NCBI GenBank assembly: GCA_964603155.1
Contig: CAZRTZ010000068.1
Location: 1 to 12,354, forward strand
DNA length: 12,354 nucleotides
Reading direction: 5' to 3'
DNA from: VAUL01 sp964603155
Lineage (GTDB): Bacteria > Desulfobacterota > Desulfuromonadia > Desulfuromonadales > BM103
The position numbers and the translations under genes were made by a program. Of this stretch, positions 6,102-11,420 are shown piece after piece. The notes below the pieces were generated by a model. That model saw only the letters and a list, made by a program, of their open reading frames with translations, did no database searches and was not told where the DNA came from. Numbering within the stretch: position 1 is the stretch's first letter; the number at the start of each line of letters is the position of its first letter.

Positions 6102-6132
6102 GGGGCCGTCGGAGAGATCCGGCGGCCCCTTT
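6102..6132. terminator. Terminator shared by convergent YtxH and hypothetical genes
   Basis: GGGGCCGTCGG (6102-6112) pairs with CCGGCGGCCCC (6119-6129) as an 11-bp stem with one G-U pair around a 6-nt loop. TTT follows on the plus strand. On the minus strand the hairpin starts six nt after the stop of the gene at 6136-6456 and is followed by GATTGTTTG. It therefore serves both transcripts. Confidence 0.75.
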
Positions 6133-6135
6133 GCA

Positions 6136-6456
6136 TCAGAGGTCGTTCAGCAACCGGTAAATCTTCTGTTCCAGTTCCCAGAAGCGTGCCGCACGGTCCT
6201 CTTCGCCGGCTTCCTGAAAAAGCAGCCGGGCCTGGTCCAGCTTCTGGTGGGCCTTGAGCAGAACCGGCGTCAGCTTCGCCTCCAGTTTGATCCGCGGAAT
6301 ATCACCCACCGCATCACGAAGTTCATCTAGGGCCGCTACCGCCTTGGCCGCCTCGCGAAAGCGCCGGCCGGCCTCGTCGGCAGTTGGATCCCCCAACCCG
6401 GCAACAAAGGTCTGCACTTCGCGGGTAACGTCACGGTAGCGCTCGGAAATGGTCAT
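6136..6456 (-). CDS. Hypothetical all-helical protein
   Basis: This protein of 106 residues starts at the ATG at 6456 (MTISERYRDVTREVQTF), with AAGGTG six to seven nt upstream. A much longer reading frame extends upstream but runs through the promoter and has no ribosome site. The sequence is rich in Ala, Leu, Glu and Arg with heptad-like spacing (RRFREAAKAVAALDELRDAV, KAHQKLDQARLLFQEA, FWELEQKIYRLLNDL). It has no cysteine, no signal peptide and no membrane segment, so it is probably a small cytosolic helical bundle. I do not recognise a family. It is a single gene, convergent with YtxH and divergent from the thiamine operon. Confidence 0.75.
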   Translation of the reverse strand: MTISERYRDVTREVQTFVAGLGDPTADEAGRRFREAAKAVAALDELRDAVGDIPRIKLEAKLTPVLLKAHQKLDQARLLFQEAGEEDRAARFWELEQKIYRLLNDL

Positions 6457-6502
6457 CGGTACACCTTCTTCTATCCGGGCTGATCCCGGAGGGCTATCCT
6501 TG

Positions 6503-6532
6503 ATCCTAGTCCATTGACGCGCATCCTGACAA
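6503..6532 (-). promoter_or_regulatory. Predicted promoter of the 106-residue helical protein gene
   Basis: On the minus strand, TTGTCA (6532-6527), an 18-nt spacer, then TAGGAT (6508-6503). The start would be near 6496, giving about 40 nt of leader. That leader contains a small CCGGG/CCCGG hairpin (plus-strand 6476-6489). Confidence 0.4.
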
Positions 6533-6552
6533 CCGAAAAGGACGCATTCCCG

Positions 6553-6582
6553 TTGACTTGGAGAGAAGTCCCCTGCTACTGT
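6553..6582 (+). promoter_or_regulatory. Candidate promoter of the thiamine operon
   Basis: TTGACT (6553-6558) and TACTGT (6577-6582) with 18 nt between is the best-placed pair upstream of the riboswitch. The -10 is weak (3 of 6). TAGAAT at 6650-6655 looks better as a -10, but transcription from it would begin inside the 5' strand of riboswitch helix P1 and destroy it. Confidence 0.3.
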
Positions 6583-6589
6583 CAAAACC

Positions 6590-6644
6590 GTTGAAGCGTT
6601 GAATTGGCAGCTTCACCGCCGGCCTAGCGTTTCAACAGTTCAAC
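6590..6644. repeat. Inverted repeat built of GTTGAA hexamers ahead of the TPP riboswitch
   Basis: GTTGAA-GC-GTTGAA (6590-6603) faces TTCAAC-AG-TTCAAC (6631-6644), so 12 of 14 positions pair around a 27-nt middle. It lies between the candidate promoter and the riboswitch and would be in the leader RNA. It resembles a short dispersed palindromic element more than any known riboswitch domain. Confidence 0.5.
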
Positions 6645-6656
6645 CCTCTTAGAATC

Positions 6657-6749
6657 GCCCTGGGGGAGCAGAAACTGCTCTGCTGAGAGTTCGCGCCGCG
6701 AATGACCCCTTGAACCTGATCCGGGTCATGCCGGCGTAGGGAAGTGGCG
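6657..6749 (+). ncRNA. TPP riboswitch (THI element)
   Basis: All conserved parts of the thiamine-pyrophosphate aptamer are visible: GGGG at 6662-6666, CTGAGA at 6683-6688, ACCTGAT at 6714-6720, and CATGCCGGCGTAGGGAAG around 6727-6744. A GAGCAG-AAA-CTGCTC hairpin (6666-6680) forms the variable P3-side arm. CGCCCT (6657-6662) pairs with AGTGGCG (6743-6749), one bulged T, as closing helix P1. The aptamer senses TPP and switches off the thi genes; here the downstream element is the terminator at 6773-6796. A second hairpin (CCGGACC with GGTCCGG, 6752-6769) lies between the two and may belong to the expression platform. Confidence 0.95.
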
Positions 6750-6772
6750 CACCGGACCGCAGGGTCCGGACG

Positions 6773-6796
6773 TGGCCGCTTCCAGCGGCCATTTTT
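6773..6796 (+). terminator. Riboswitch-controlled intrinsic terminator before thiF
   Basis: TGGCCGCT (6773-6780), loop TCC, AGCGGCCA (6784-6791) then TTTTT (6792-6796) and a further CTTTT. The T-tract ends 15 nt before the thiF ATG. A terminator placed here implies transcriptional attenuation by TPP. I could not identify a convincing antiterminator by eye. Confidence 0.85.
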
Positions 6797-6811
6797 GCTT
6801 TTGCGGACACG

Positions 6812-7621
6812 ATGAAGCTTATCATCAATGAAATCGCAAGGGAGGTTCCCGACGGCTGTTCAGCCGGGAGCCTGCGCGACCAATTCAAAGCGGATGCCGA
6901 CGTCCTGATTGTCAACGGCTTCCCGGCCGAACCGGATCAGCCGCTGGGCGAAGGCGACCGGCTGGTGCTGATCCGGCGCGGCGAGGTGCCGAGCGCCGGC
7001 GAATTGGAAGCCCTGCTTACCGCCCGTCACACCCCGGGGGTGCATGAGCGGGTCAGGCGGGCGACGGTCGGCATTGCCGGAGTCGGCGGGCTCGGCTCGG
7101 CCGTTGCCATCGCCCTGGCGCGCAGCGGAGTAGGGCGGCTGATCATTGCCGATTTTGACCTGGTCGAACCCTCGAACCTCAACCGCCAGCAGTATTTTCT
7201 CGACCAGATCGGCCACCCCAAGGTCTATGCCCTGCGCGATACTCTGGCACGCATCAATCCCTACGTGCATGTCACCGCCTGTCACCTGCGCGTCACCCGT
7301 GACAATATCGGCGAAATCTTCGGTGCGGCCGACCTCCTGGTCGAGGCGTTCGACCGGGCTGAGCAGAAGGCCATGCTGGTGGAAAACTTTGCCACCCTCT
7401 TCCCCGAAAAGCCGGTGGTGGCAGGATCAGGGATGGCCGGCTACGGACCCTCCAACGGTGTAACCACCCGCAAGGCCATCGGCCAGCTCTACCTGTGCGG
7501 AGACGGTGCAACTGCCGCCGCCCCCGGTGTCGGCCTGATGGCCCCGCGCGTCGGCATCGCCGCCCACCACCAGGCCAATGCGGTGTTGCGGCTGCTGCTG
7601 GGAGAGGACCCGGTGGCGTAG
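6812..7621 (+). CDS. thiF: ThiF family 2 adenylyltransferase with N-terminal ThiS-like domain
   Basis: The gene encodes 269 residues. Residues 1-57 form a ubiquitin-like ThiS domain (MKLIINEIAREVPDG, VLIVNGFPAE, LGEGDRLVLIRRG) that does not end in Gly-Gly. Residues about 78-269 form an E1/ThiF domain: nucleotide-binding GIAGVGGLGS (87-96), ADFDLVEPSNLNRQQY (113-128), K137, VEAFDRAEQK (178-186) and YLCGDG..AAAPGVGLMAPRVG. The zinc CxxC pairs of E. coli ThiF are missing, which fits the shorter family 2. The enzyme adenylates the C-terminus of ThiS for sulfur transfer in thiazole synthesis, so the separate ThiS just downstream is the likely substrate. The start codon has only a weak upstream purine run (GCGGAC). 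The TAG stop lies inside the left arm of the repeat at 7618-7665. Confidence 0.92.
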   Translation: MKLIINEIAREVPDGCSAGSLRDQFKADADVLIVNGFPAEPDQPLGEGDRLVLIRRGEVPSAGELEALLTARHTPGVHERVRRATVGIAGVGGLGSAVAIALARSGVGRLIIADFDLVEPSNLNRQQYFLDQIGHPKVYALRDTLARINPYVHVTACHLRVTRDNIGEIFGAADLLVEAFDRAEQKAMLVENFATLFPEKPVVAGSGMAGYGPSNGVTTRKAIGQLYLCGDGATAAAPGVGLMAPRVGIAAHHQANAVLRLLLGEDPVA

Positions 7622-7665
7622 GGGCGACGCAGTGTCGCCATGGGCAAGGCAGGCCTTGCCCCTAC
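7618..7665. repeat. Palindromic repeat (GTAGGGGC ends) spanning the thiF stop codon
   Basis: GTAGGGGC (7618-7625) is exactly inverted as GCCCCTAC (7658-7665). Inside are two more hairpins: GGCGAC...GTCGCC (7623-7639, sharing part of the outer arm) and GGGCAAGGC...GCCTTGCCC (7642-7661). The thiF TAG stop is bases 2-4 of the element. This GTAGGGGC(GA/AAGG)C design is common as a dispersed intergenic palindrome in bacterial genomes. Confidence 0.75.
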
Positions 7666-7691
7666 ACAAACATATCCGGATTGACAGAGAC

Positions 7692-7892
7692 ATGAACATT
7701 ACCGTCAACGGCAAACCGACCGAAACCGCCACCGGCAGCACGGTACAAAACCTGCTCGACCAGCTGCGCCTCGACAGCCAGCAGGTGGTGGTTGAACGCA
7801 ACCACACCATCGTTCCCCGCCAGCACTTTGTCGGGGAGCTTCTCGCCGAGGACGACTCCCTGGAGATCGTGCATTTTGTGGGTGGTGGATAA
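7692..7892 (+). CDS. thiS: ThiS sulfur-carrier protein
   Basis: This 66-residue ubiquitin-like protein has the family pattern MNITVNGKP...TVQNLLDQLRL...VVVERNHTIVPR...L.EDDSLEIVHFVGGG. The terminal Gly-Gly is intact, so it can be adenylated by ThiF and converted to a thiocarboxylate, the sulfur donor for ThiG. Length is normal for ThiS. The ATG at 7692 has only a weak ribosome site (CAGAGA). It lies 70 nt after thiF with a palindromic repeat between, and 102 nt before thiG with another. It coexists with the ThiS-like domain fused to ThiF, which lacks the tail. Confidence 0.95.
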   Translation: MNITVNGKPTETATGSTVQNLLDQLRLDSQQVVVERNHTIVPRQHFVGELLAEDDSLEIVHFVGGG

Positions 7893-7910
7893 CTTCGAGG
7901 AAACAAGGTC

Positions 7911-7960
7911 CGGGGTACGAGGTCCAGGGTTAAAACCCGAGACTCGTTCCCCGTACCCCG
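7911..7960. repeat. Palindromic repeat in the thiS-thiG spacer
   Basis: CGGGGTACG (7911-7919) is exactly inverted as CGTACCCCG (7952-7960). The centre GGGTT-AA-AACCC (7927-7938) forms a second inner stem, and GAGGTC/GACTC can partly pair between them. The core resembles the folD-proximal part of the element at 449-520. It lies wholly in the 102-nt spacer. Confidence 0.65.
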
Positions 7961-7994
7961 CACCCGACAGATCTTAAATGATCAAGGAACCAGC

Positions 7995-8765
7995 ATGGAC
8001 CATCTGATGATCGCCGGCCGTACCTTCCGCTCCCGCCTGATGGTAGGGACCGGTAAATTTTCATCGAATGCCGCCATGGTCGCCGCCATGGAAGGCTCGG
8101 AGTGCGAGATCGTCACCGTGGCGCTCAGACGCGTCGATGTCGACAATCCCCACGACAGCATCCTGGCCCACATCGACCGGGAGAAGTACCTGCTCCTCCC
8201 CAACACCAGCGGCGCCCGTGATGCCGAGGAGGCGGTGCGCCTGGCCCGCCTGGCCCGCGCCGCCGGCTGCGAGCCGTGGGTCAAGCTGGAGGTCACCCCC
8301 GACCCCTTCTACTTGCTTCCCGATCCGATCGAGACGCTCAAGGCCGCGGAGATTCTGGTCAAGGACGGTTTTGTCGTCCTCCCCTACATCAATGCCGACC
8401 CGGTGTTGGCCAAGCGCCTGCAGGAGGCCGGCACCGCCACGGTGATGCCGTTGGGAGCACCGATCGGCACCAACAAGGGGGTGCGCACCCGCGACAGCAT
8501 CGCCATCATCATCGAGCAGGCGATTGTCCCGGTCGTCGTCGATGCCGGCCTCGGGGCGCCGTCCCACGCCGCCGAGGCGATGGAGATGGGCGCGGATGCC
8601 GTGCTGGTCAACACCGCTCTGGCCGTTGCCCGCGATCCGGGGGCCATGGGAATGGCATTCAAAAAGGGGGTCGAGGCCGGGCGCGAAGGCTACCTGGCCG
8701 GTCTGGGACGCCAGCAGGACCGCGCCGAGGCCAGCAGCCCGCTGACGGGATTTTTAGGAAGCTAA
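7995..8765 (+). CDS. thiG: ThiG thiazole synthase
   Basis: This 256-residue TIM-barrel enzyme builds thiazole phosphate from deoxyxylulose 5-phosphate, dehydroglycine and ThiS-thiocarboxylate. Motifs are intact: RSRLMVGTGKFSS (12-24), VTVALRRVD (40-48), LLPNTSGA near 68-74, WVKLEVTPDP (95-104) with the Schiff-base lysine K97, YINADP, MPLGAPIGTNKG, VVVDAGLGAPSHAAEAMEMGADAVLVNTA and the AFKKGVEAGR tail. Length is normal. The ATG at 7995 follows AAGGA by six nt, the clearest ribosome site in this operon. The partner that supplies dehydroglycine is ThiH, the next gene, 81 nt downstream beyond a repeat. Confidence 0.97.
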   Translation: MDHLMIAGRTFRSRLMVGTGKFSSNAAMVAAMEGSECEIVTVALRRVDVDNPHDSILAHIDREKYLLLPNTSGARDAEEAVRLARLARAAGCEPWVKLEVTPDPFYLLPDPIETLKAAEILVKDGFVVLPYINADPVLAKRLQEAGTATVMPLGAPIGTNKGVRTRDSIAIIIEQAIVPVVVDAGLGAPSHAAEAMEMGADAVLVNTALAVARDPGAMGMAFKKGVEAGREGYLAGLGRQQDRAEASSPLTGFLGS

Positions 8766-8779
8766 CCTCACACCGAGAT

Positions 8780-8833
8780 CGCAAGGCCACGGAGAGAACT
8801 TTCAACCCGCAAGTTTTCTCTGCGCGCTCTGCG
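8780..8833. repeat. Imperfect palindromic repeat in the thiG-thiH spacer
   Basis: Left arm CGCAAGGCCACGGAGAGAA (8780-8798) and right arm TTTCTCTGCGCGCTCTGCG (8815-8833) are inverted copies with a bulge and several mismatches. They fit the widespread CGCAGAGACGCAGAGAA-type intergenic palindrome. The right end runs into GAGAGAATG, so the purines just outside the repeat may provide the thiH ribosome site. Confidence 0.55.
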
Positions 8834-8846
8834 AGAGAATGATTTT

Positions 8847-9959
8847 ATGCCTTTCCAGCAAACCCTAGACAGTTACAACCTCGCCGAGGTCGAAGCCCGT
8901 ATTGTCGCCAAGCGCCCTGCCGACGTCGAGGCGGCGTTGCATGCCGCCCATCTCGGCCTCGAGGAGTTCATGGCGCTGCTCTCGCCGGCGGCTGCCGGCT
9001 ACCTCGAACCGATGGCCCAGCGGGCCCACCGGCTGACCATGCAGCGCTTCGGCAAAACCATCCTCATGTATGCGCCGCTCTACCTTTCCAACGAATGCAC
9101 CAATGGCTGCCGCTACTGCGGCTTCAACGCGCACAACGAGGTACCGCGCCGCACCCTGACCCTTGACGAGATCGAGGCCGAGGCCACGGTCCTCGCCGAT
9201 CGCGGCTTCCGTCACCTGTTGCTGGTCACCGGCGAGGCGCCGAAGGCGGCCGACAACGCTTACCTGGTCGCAGCGGTGGAAAGGATTCGCAGCCTCTTCT
9301 CCTCGATGAGCATCGAGGTCTATCCGATGGATGAGCCCGGCTACCGCCGCATGATCGGCGCCGGGATTGATGGCCTGACCCTCTACCAGGAGACTTACGA
9401 CCGGGGTCTCTATGCGGAGATGCACCCGTTCGGCAAAAAGCGCGATTTCGATTTCCGTCTGCGCGCCCCGGAGCACGCCGCTGCCGCCGGAATGCGTCGC
9501 ATCGGCATCGGCGCCCTTTTGGGACTCGGCAAGTTCCGGGTCGAAGCGTTCTGCACCGGCCTGCATGCCCTGCACCTGGCCCGCCATTTCTGGCGCACCC
9601 ACCTGACCGTCTCCTTCCCGCGCATGCGGCCGGCCGACGGAGGCTTCCAGCCGCTCAACCCGGTTTCGGACCGCGACTTCGTGCAGTTGATCTGCGCCCT
9701 GCGCCTCCTTCTCCCCGACGTCGGCCTGGTCCTCTCCACGCGCGAGAGCGCGAAACTGCGAGACAACCTGCTGCCGCTGGGGATTACCCAGATGAGCGCC
9801 GGCTCCTGCACCTCCCCCGGCGGCTATGCCGAAAAGGACGAGAGCGGCCGGCAGTTCATCATTGACGATGATCGCTCCGCCGCCGAGGTCGATGCCATGC
9901 TGCGCAGCCGGGGTTATGATCCGGTCTGGAAAGACTGGGACACCGCGTTTCACGGCTGA
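8847..9959 (+). CDS. thiH: ThiH radical SAM tyrosine lyase (2-iminoacetate synthase)
   Basis: This 370-residue enzyme cleaves tyrosine to p-cresol and dehydroglycine, the glycine-derived part of thiazole. The [4Fe-4S] motif CTNGCRYCGF gives C84, C88 and C91. It follows the ThiH-typical APLYLSNEC. Downstream are LLVTGEAPKAADNAYL, VYPMDEPGYRRMIGAGIDGLTLYQETYD, GIGALLGLG, SFPRMRPADG and the C-terminal TQMSAGSCTSPGGYAEKDESGRQF. The enzyme is oxygen-sensitive; its presence and the absence of ThiO fit an anaerobe. The ATG at 8847 has GAGAGA eight nt upstream. The TGA stop is within the left arm of the large palindrome at 9954-10074. Confidence 0.96.
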   Translation: MPFQQTLDSYNLAEVEARIVAKRPADVEAALHAAHLGLEEFMALLSPAAAGYLEPMAQRAHRLTMQRFGKTILMYAPLYLSNECTNGCRYCGFNAHNEVPRRTLTLDEIEAEATVLADRGFRHLLLVTGEAPKAADNAYLVAAVERIRSLFSSMSIEVYPMDEPGYRRMIGAGIDGLTLYQETYDRGLYAEMHPFGKKRDFDFRLRAPEHAAAAGMRRIGIGALLGLGKFRVEAFCTGLHALHLARHFWRTHLTVSFPRMRPADGGFQPLNPVSDRDFVQLICALRLLLPDVGLVLSTRESAKLRDNLLPLGITQMSAGSCTSPGGYAEKDESGRQFIIDDDRSAAEVDAMLRSRGYDPVWKDWDTAFHG

Positions 9960-10074
9960 TGAAAAACGCCCACCTGCGGCGTTCCCCTCGGCCTCGTCGC
10001 TGCGACGTACCTATTCAGGTACGCCTCGCTTCTCGGTCTTCGGGCGCCTTGCATCTGGGCATTTTTAATCAGCC
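9954..10074. repeat. Large 121-bp palindromic element spanning the thiH stop codon
   Basis: The ends are 24-nt inverted copies with 20 identical positions: GGCTGATGAAAAACGCCCAC... (9954-9977) and ...TGGGCATTTTTAATCAGCC (10051-10074). The apex is a perfect 7-bp hairpin CGTACCT-ATTC-AGGTACG (10006-10023), and the arms between can pair imperfectly. The thiH TGA stop is bases 4-6 of the element. It has no ORF. It fills nearly the whole thiH-thiE spacer, leaving 22 nt before the last gene. It looks like a non-autonomous mobile palindrome (MITE- or REP-like). Confidence 0.8.
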
Positions 10075-10096
10075 TTAACGATCTTTCCTGTACGAC

Positions 10097-10726
10097 ATGA
10101 AACCTCTGACCGACTTCACTCTCTACCTGATCACCGATCGCCACCAGGTGCCGGCCGGTCGCACTTTGGTCGACACGGTCGAGGCGGCCCTGCAGGGCGG
10201 GGTACGGGCCTTGCAACTGCGGGAGAAGGATCTCTCCGCGGCGGAGTTGCTGCCACTGGCCATGGAACTTCGGACGTTAACACGCCGGCTTGACGCGAAA
10301 CTGCTGATCAACGACCGGATCGACGTGGCCCTGGCTGTGGACGCCGACGGCGTACATCTCGGCGGCCACTCGCTACCGACGGCAGTGGCGCGCCGCCTCC
10401 TCGGTCCGGAAAGGCTGATCGGCGTCTCCACCCACGATGCCAGCGAAATTGTTGCCGCCGCAGCGGCCGGAGCCAATTTCGTGACCTTTGGCCCGGTGTT
10501 CGCCACCCCCTCCAAGGCTGGCTACGGCCCACCTCTTGGGCCCGAGTCCCTGCGGCAGGCCTGCGTCGCCTCCCCCGTTCCGGTCTTTGCCCTGGGCGGC
10601 ATCAAAACCGGGCACCTGCCATTGCTCAGAGAAAGCCGCTGCCAGGGGATAGCCGTCATCTCGGCCATCATCGGAGCACCTGACCCATGCCTCGCAAGCC
10701 GCCTGCTCATTGAGCAGGCAGGATAG
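10097..10726 (+). CDS. ThiE/TenI-family protein (thiamine-phosphate synthase or thiazole tautomerase)
   Basis: This is a 209-residue TIM-barrel protein. Shared ThiE/TenI motifs: LYLITDR (9-15), LQLREKDL (39-46), LLINDRIDVAL (69-79), DADGVHLGG (82-90), GVSTH (109-113), VTFGPVFATPSKAGYG (129-144), ALGGI (165-169) and GIAVISAII (184-192). ThiE joins HMP-PP and thiazole phosphate; TenI aromatises the ThiG product. True ThiE proteins have GQxD after the HxG strand, its Asp being a magnesium ligand. Here the place reads GGHS (S92), and the FGPVFxTxSKxxYG wording is closer to TenI. I therefore favour TenI or an altered ThiE; both fit the operon. No ribosome site is visible in the 22 nt between the repeat and the ATG at 10097. 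Confidence 0.85.
   Translation: MKPLTDFTLYLITDRHQVPAGRTLVDTVEAALQGGVRALQLREKDLSAAELLPLAMELRTLTRRLDAKLLINDRIDVALAVDADGVHLGGHSLPTAVARRLLGPERLIGVSTHDASEIVAAAAAGANFVTFGPVFATPSKAGYGPPLGPESLRQACVASPVPVFALGGIKTGHLPLLRESRCQGIAVISAIIGAPDPCLASRLLIEQAG
10701..10719 (+). terminator. Hairpin at the 3' end of the last thi gene, possible terminator
   Basis: GCCTGCTCA-T-TGAGCAGGC is a perfect 9+1+9 inverted repeat within the last codons (Pro/Ser..Leu-Ile-Glu-Gln-Ala). No T-run follows directly; the first T-rich stretch is CCTTTTTCTCC about 45 nt later. It could stop transcription weakly or protect the 3' end. Confidence 0.25.
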
Positions 10727-11098
10727 CGCCCCGCCTCTCCTTTCATCCGAAGCCCCCCGAACTCTCCCTTTTTCTCCTTAAAAAACAAAACATTGTCTCT
10801 CCACGCAAAGCGACAACCACCAATAAATATGCATTTCGAAAAAAGCAGCAGCAAAAACGACACTGTTTCAGCACGTTAAGTTAAACGACGGACCATTAAA
10901 CATATTTTTCTTGACAAGAAATAGAACAATATTCCAAAAGTAGCCAAAAGCAAATCGGCCGCAGCACCCAAAGCATTCTCTCATCTTCAGCTTCAAGGCA
11001 AGGCTCCGGACAGAAAAGACCCGAGACACATGCGGAGGGGACCCGCATGCGCCTTGGGTGTGCCCGGGGCAACCATACATCAACAGGGAGACTCATCA
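10727..11098 (+). promoter_or_regulatory. Long AT-rich leader region of the DUF485-actP operon
   Basis: These 372 nt hold no convincing gene. The middle (about 10780-10960) is far AT-richer than the rest of the window. It contains TTGACA (10911-10916) centred in a 15-nt palindrome TTTCTTG-A-CAAGAAA (10907-10921), but no good -10 lies 16-18 nt downstream. Near the 3' end is a two-tier hairpin. ACCCGAG (11019-11025) pairs with CTTGGGT (11053-11059), and inside it CATGCGG (11029-11035) pairs with CCGCATG (11043-11049). A further TGCCC-G-GGGCA (11061-11071) follows. No T-tract follows, so it is not a simple terminator. Confidence 0.45.
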
Positions 11099-11407
11099 AT
11101 GGCACAAACGTACGACTGGGCGGCAATCGCCAAGAACCCGAAGTTCATCGAACTTCACCACAAAAAGCAGCGTTTTCTGTTCGGCTGGTGGATCTTCTCC
11201 ACCGTCTATTACTTCCTGTTGCCGATCGGCGCAGCCTATGCCACGGACCTGTTCAAGATCAAGCTCATCGGGTCGTTAAACTTCGGCTACGTCTTTGCCC
11301 TCTCCCAGTTCTTCGTCTCCTGGGGGCTGGCGCACTATTACGCCCACGTGGCCAACAAAGACTTCGACCGTCTGACCCGTGAAGTGGTCAGCGAGTTCGT
11401 GAAATAA
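11099..11407 (+). CDS. DUF485 inner-membrane protein, ActP partner
   Basis: This 102-residue protein has two membrane helices (about 27-48, FLFGWWIFSTVYYFLLPIGA, and 61-81, NFGYVFALSQFFVSWGLAHY). The ends are soluble: AKNPKFIELHHKKQRF before and YYAHVANKDFDRLTREVV after. This is the DUF485 (YjcH-like) pattern, and the gene almost always precedes an acetate/solute:sodium symporter, as here. Its precise role is not known; it may be an accessory subunit of the transporter. The ATG at 11099 follows CAGGGAG by eight to ten nt; upstream in-frame starts would run into the structured leader. The actP ribosome site AAGGAGG overlaps its TAA stop, so the two are cotranscribed and probably coupled. Confidence 0.93.
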   Translation: MAQTYDWAAIAKNPKFIELHHKKQRFLFGWWIFSTVYYFLLPIGAAYATDLFKIKLIGSLNFGYVFALSQFFVSWGLAHYYAHVANKDFDRLTREVVSEFVK

Positions 11408-11420
11408 GGAGGCCGCGCCC

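Noticed and set aside
6650..6655. TAGAAT as the -10 of the thiamine operon
   Set aside because: Initiation near 6662 would remove the 5' strand of riboswitch helix P1 (6657-6662), and no -35 lies at the right distance.
8865..9953. 362-residue open frame on the minus strand opposite thiH
   Set aside because: It is the exact antisense of thiH. Low-complexity translation, no ribosome site, no motif.
10805..10820. ACGCAAAGCGACA reminiscent of a c-di-GMP (GEMM) riboswitch core
   Set aside because: The flanking paired regions, GNRA-type loop and receptor of GEMM are not present; only a short string resembles it.
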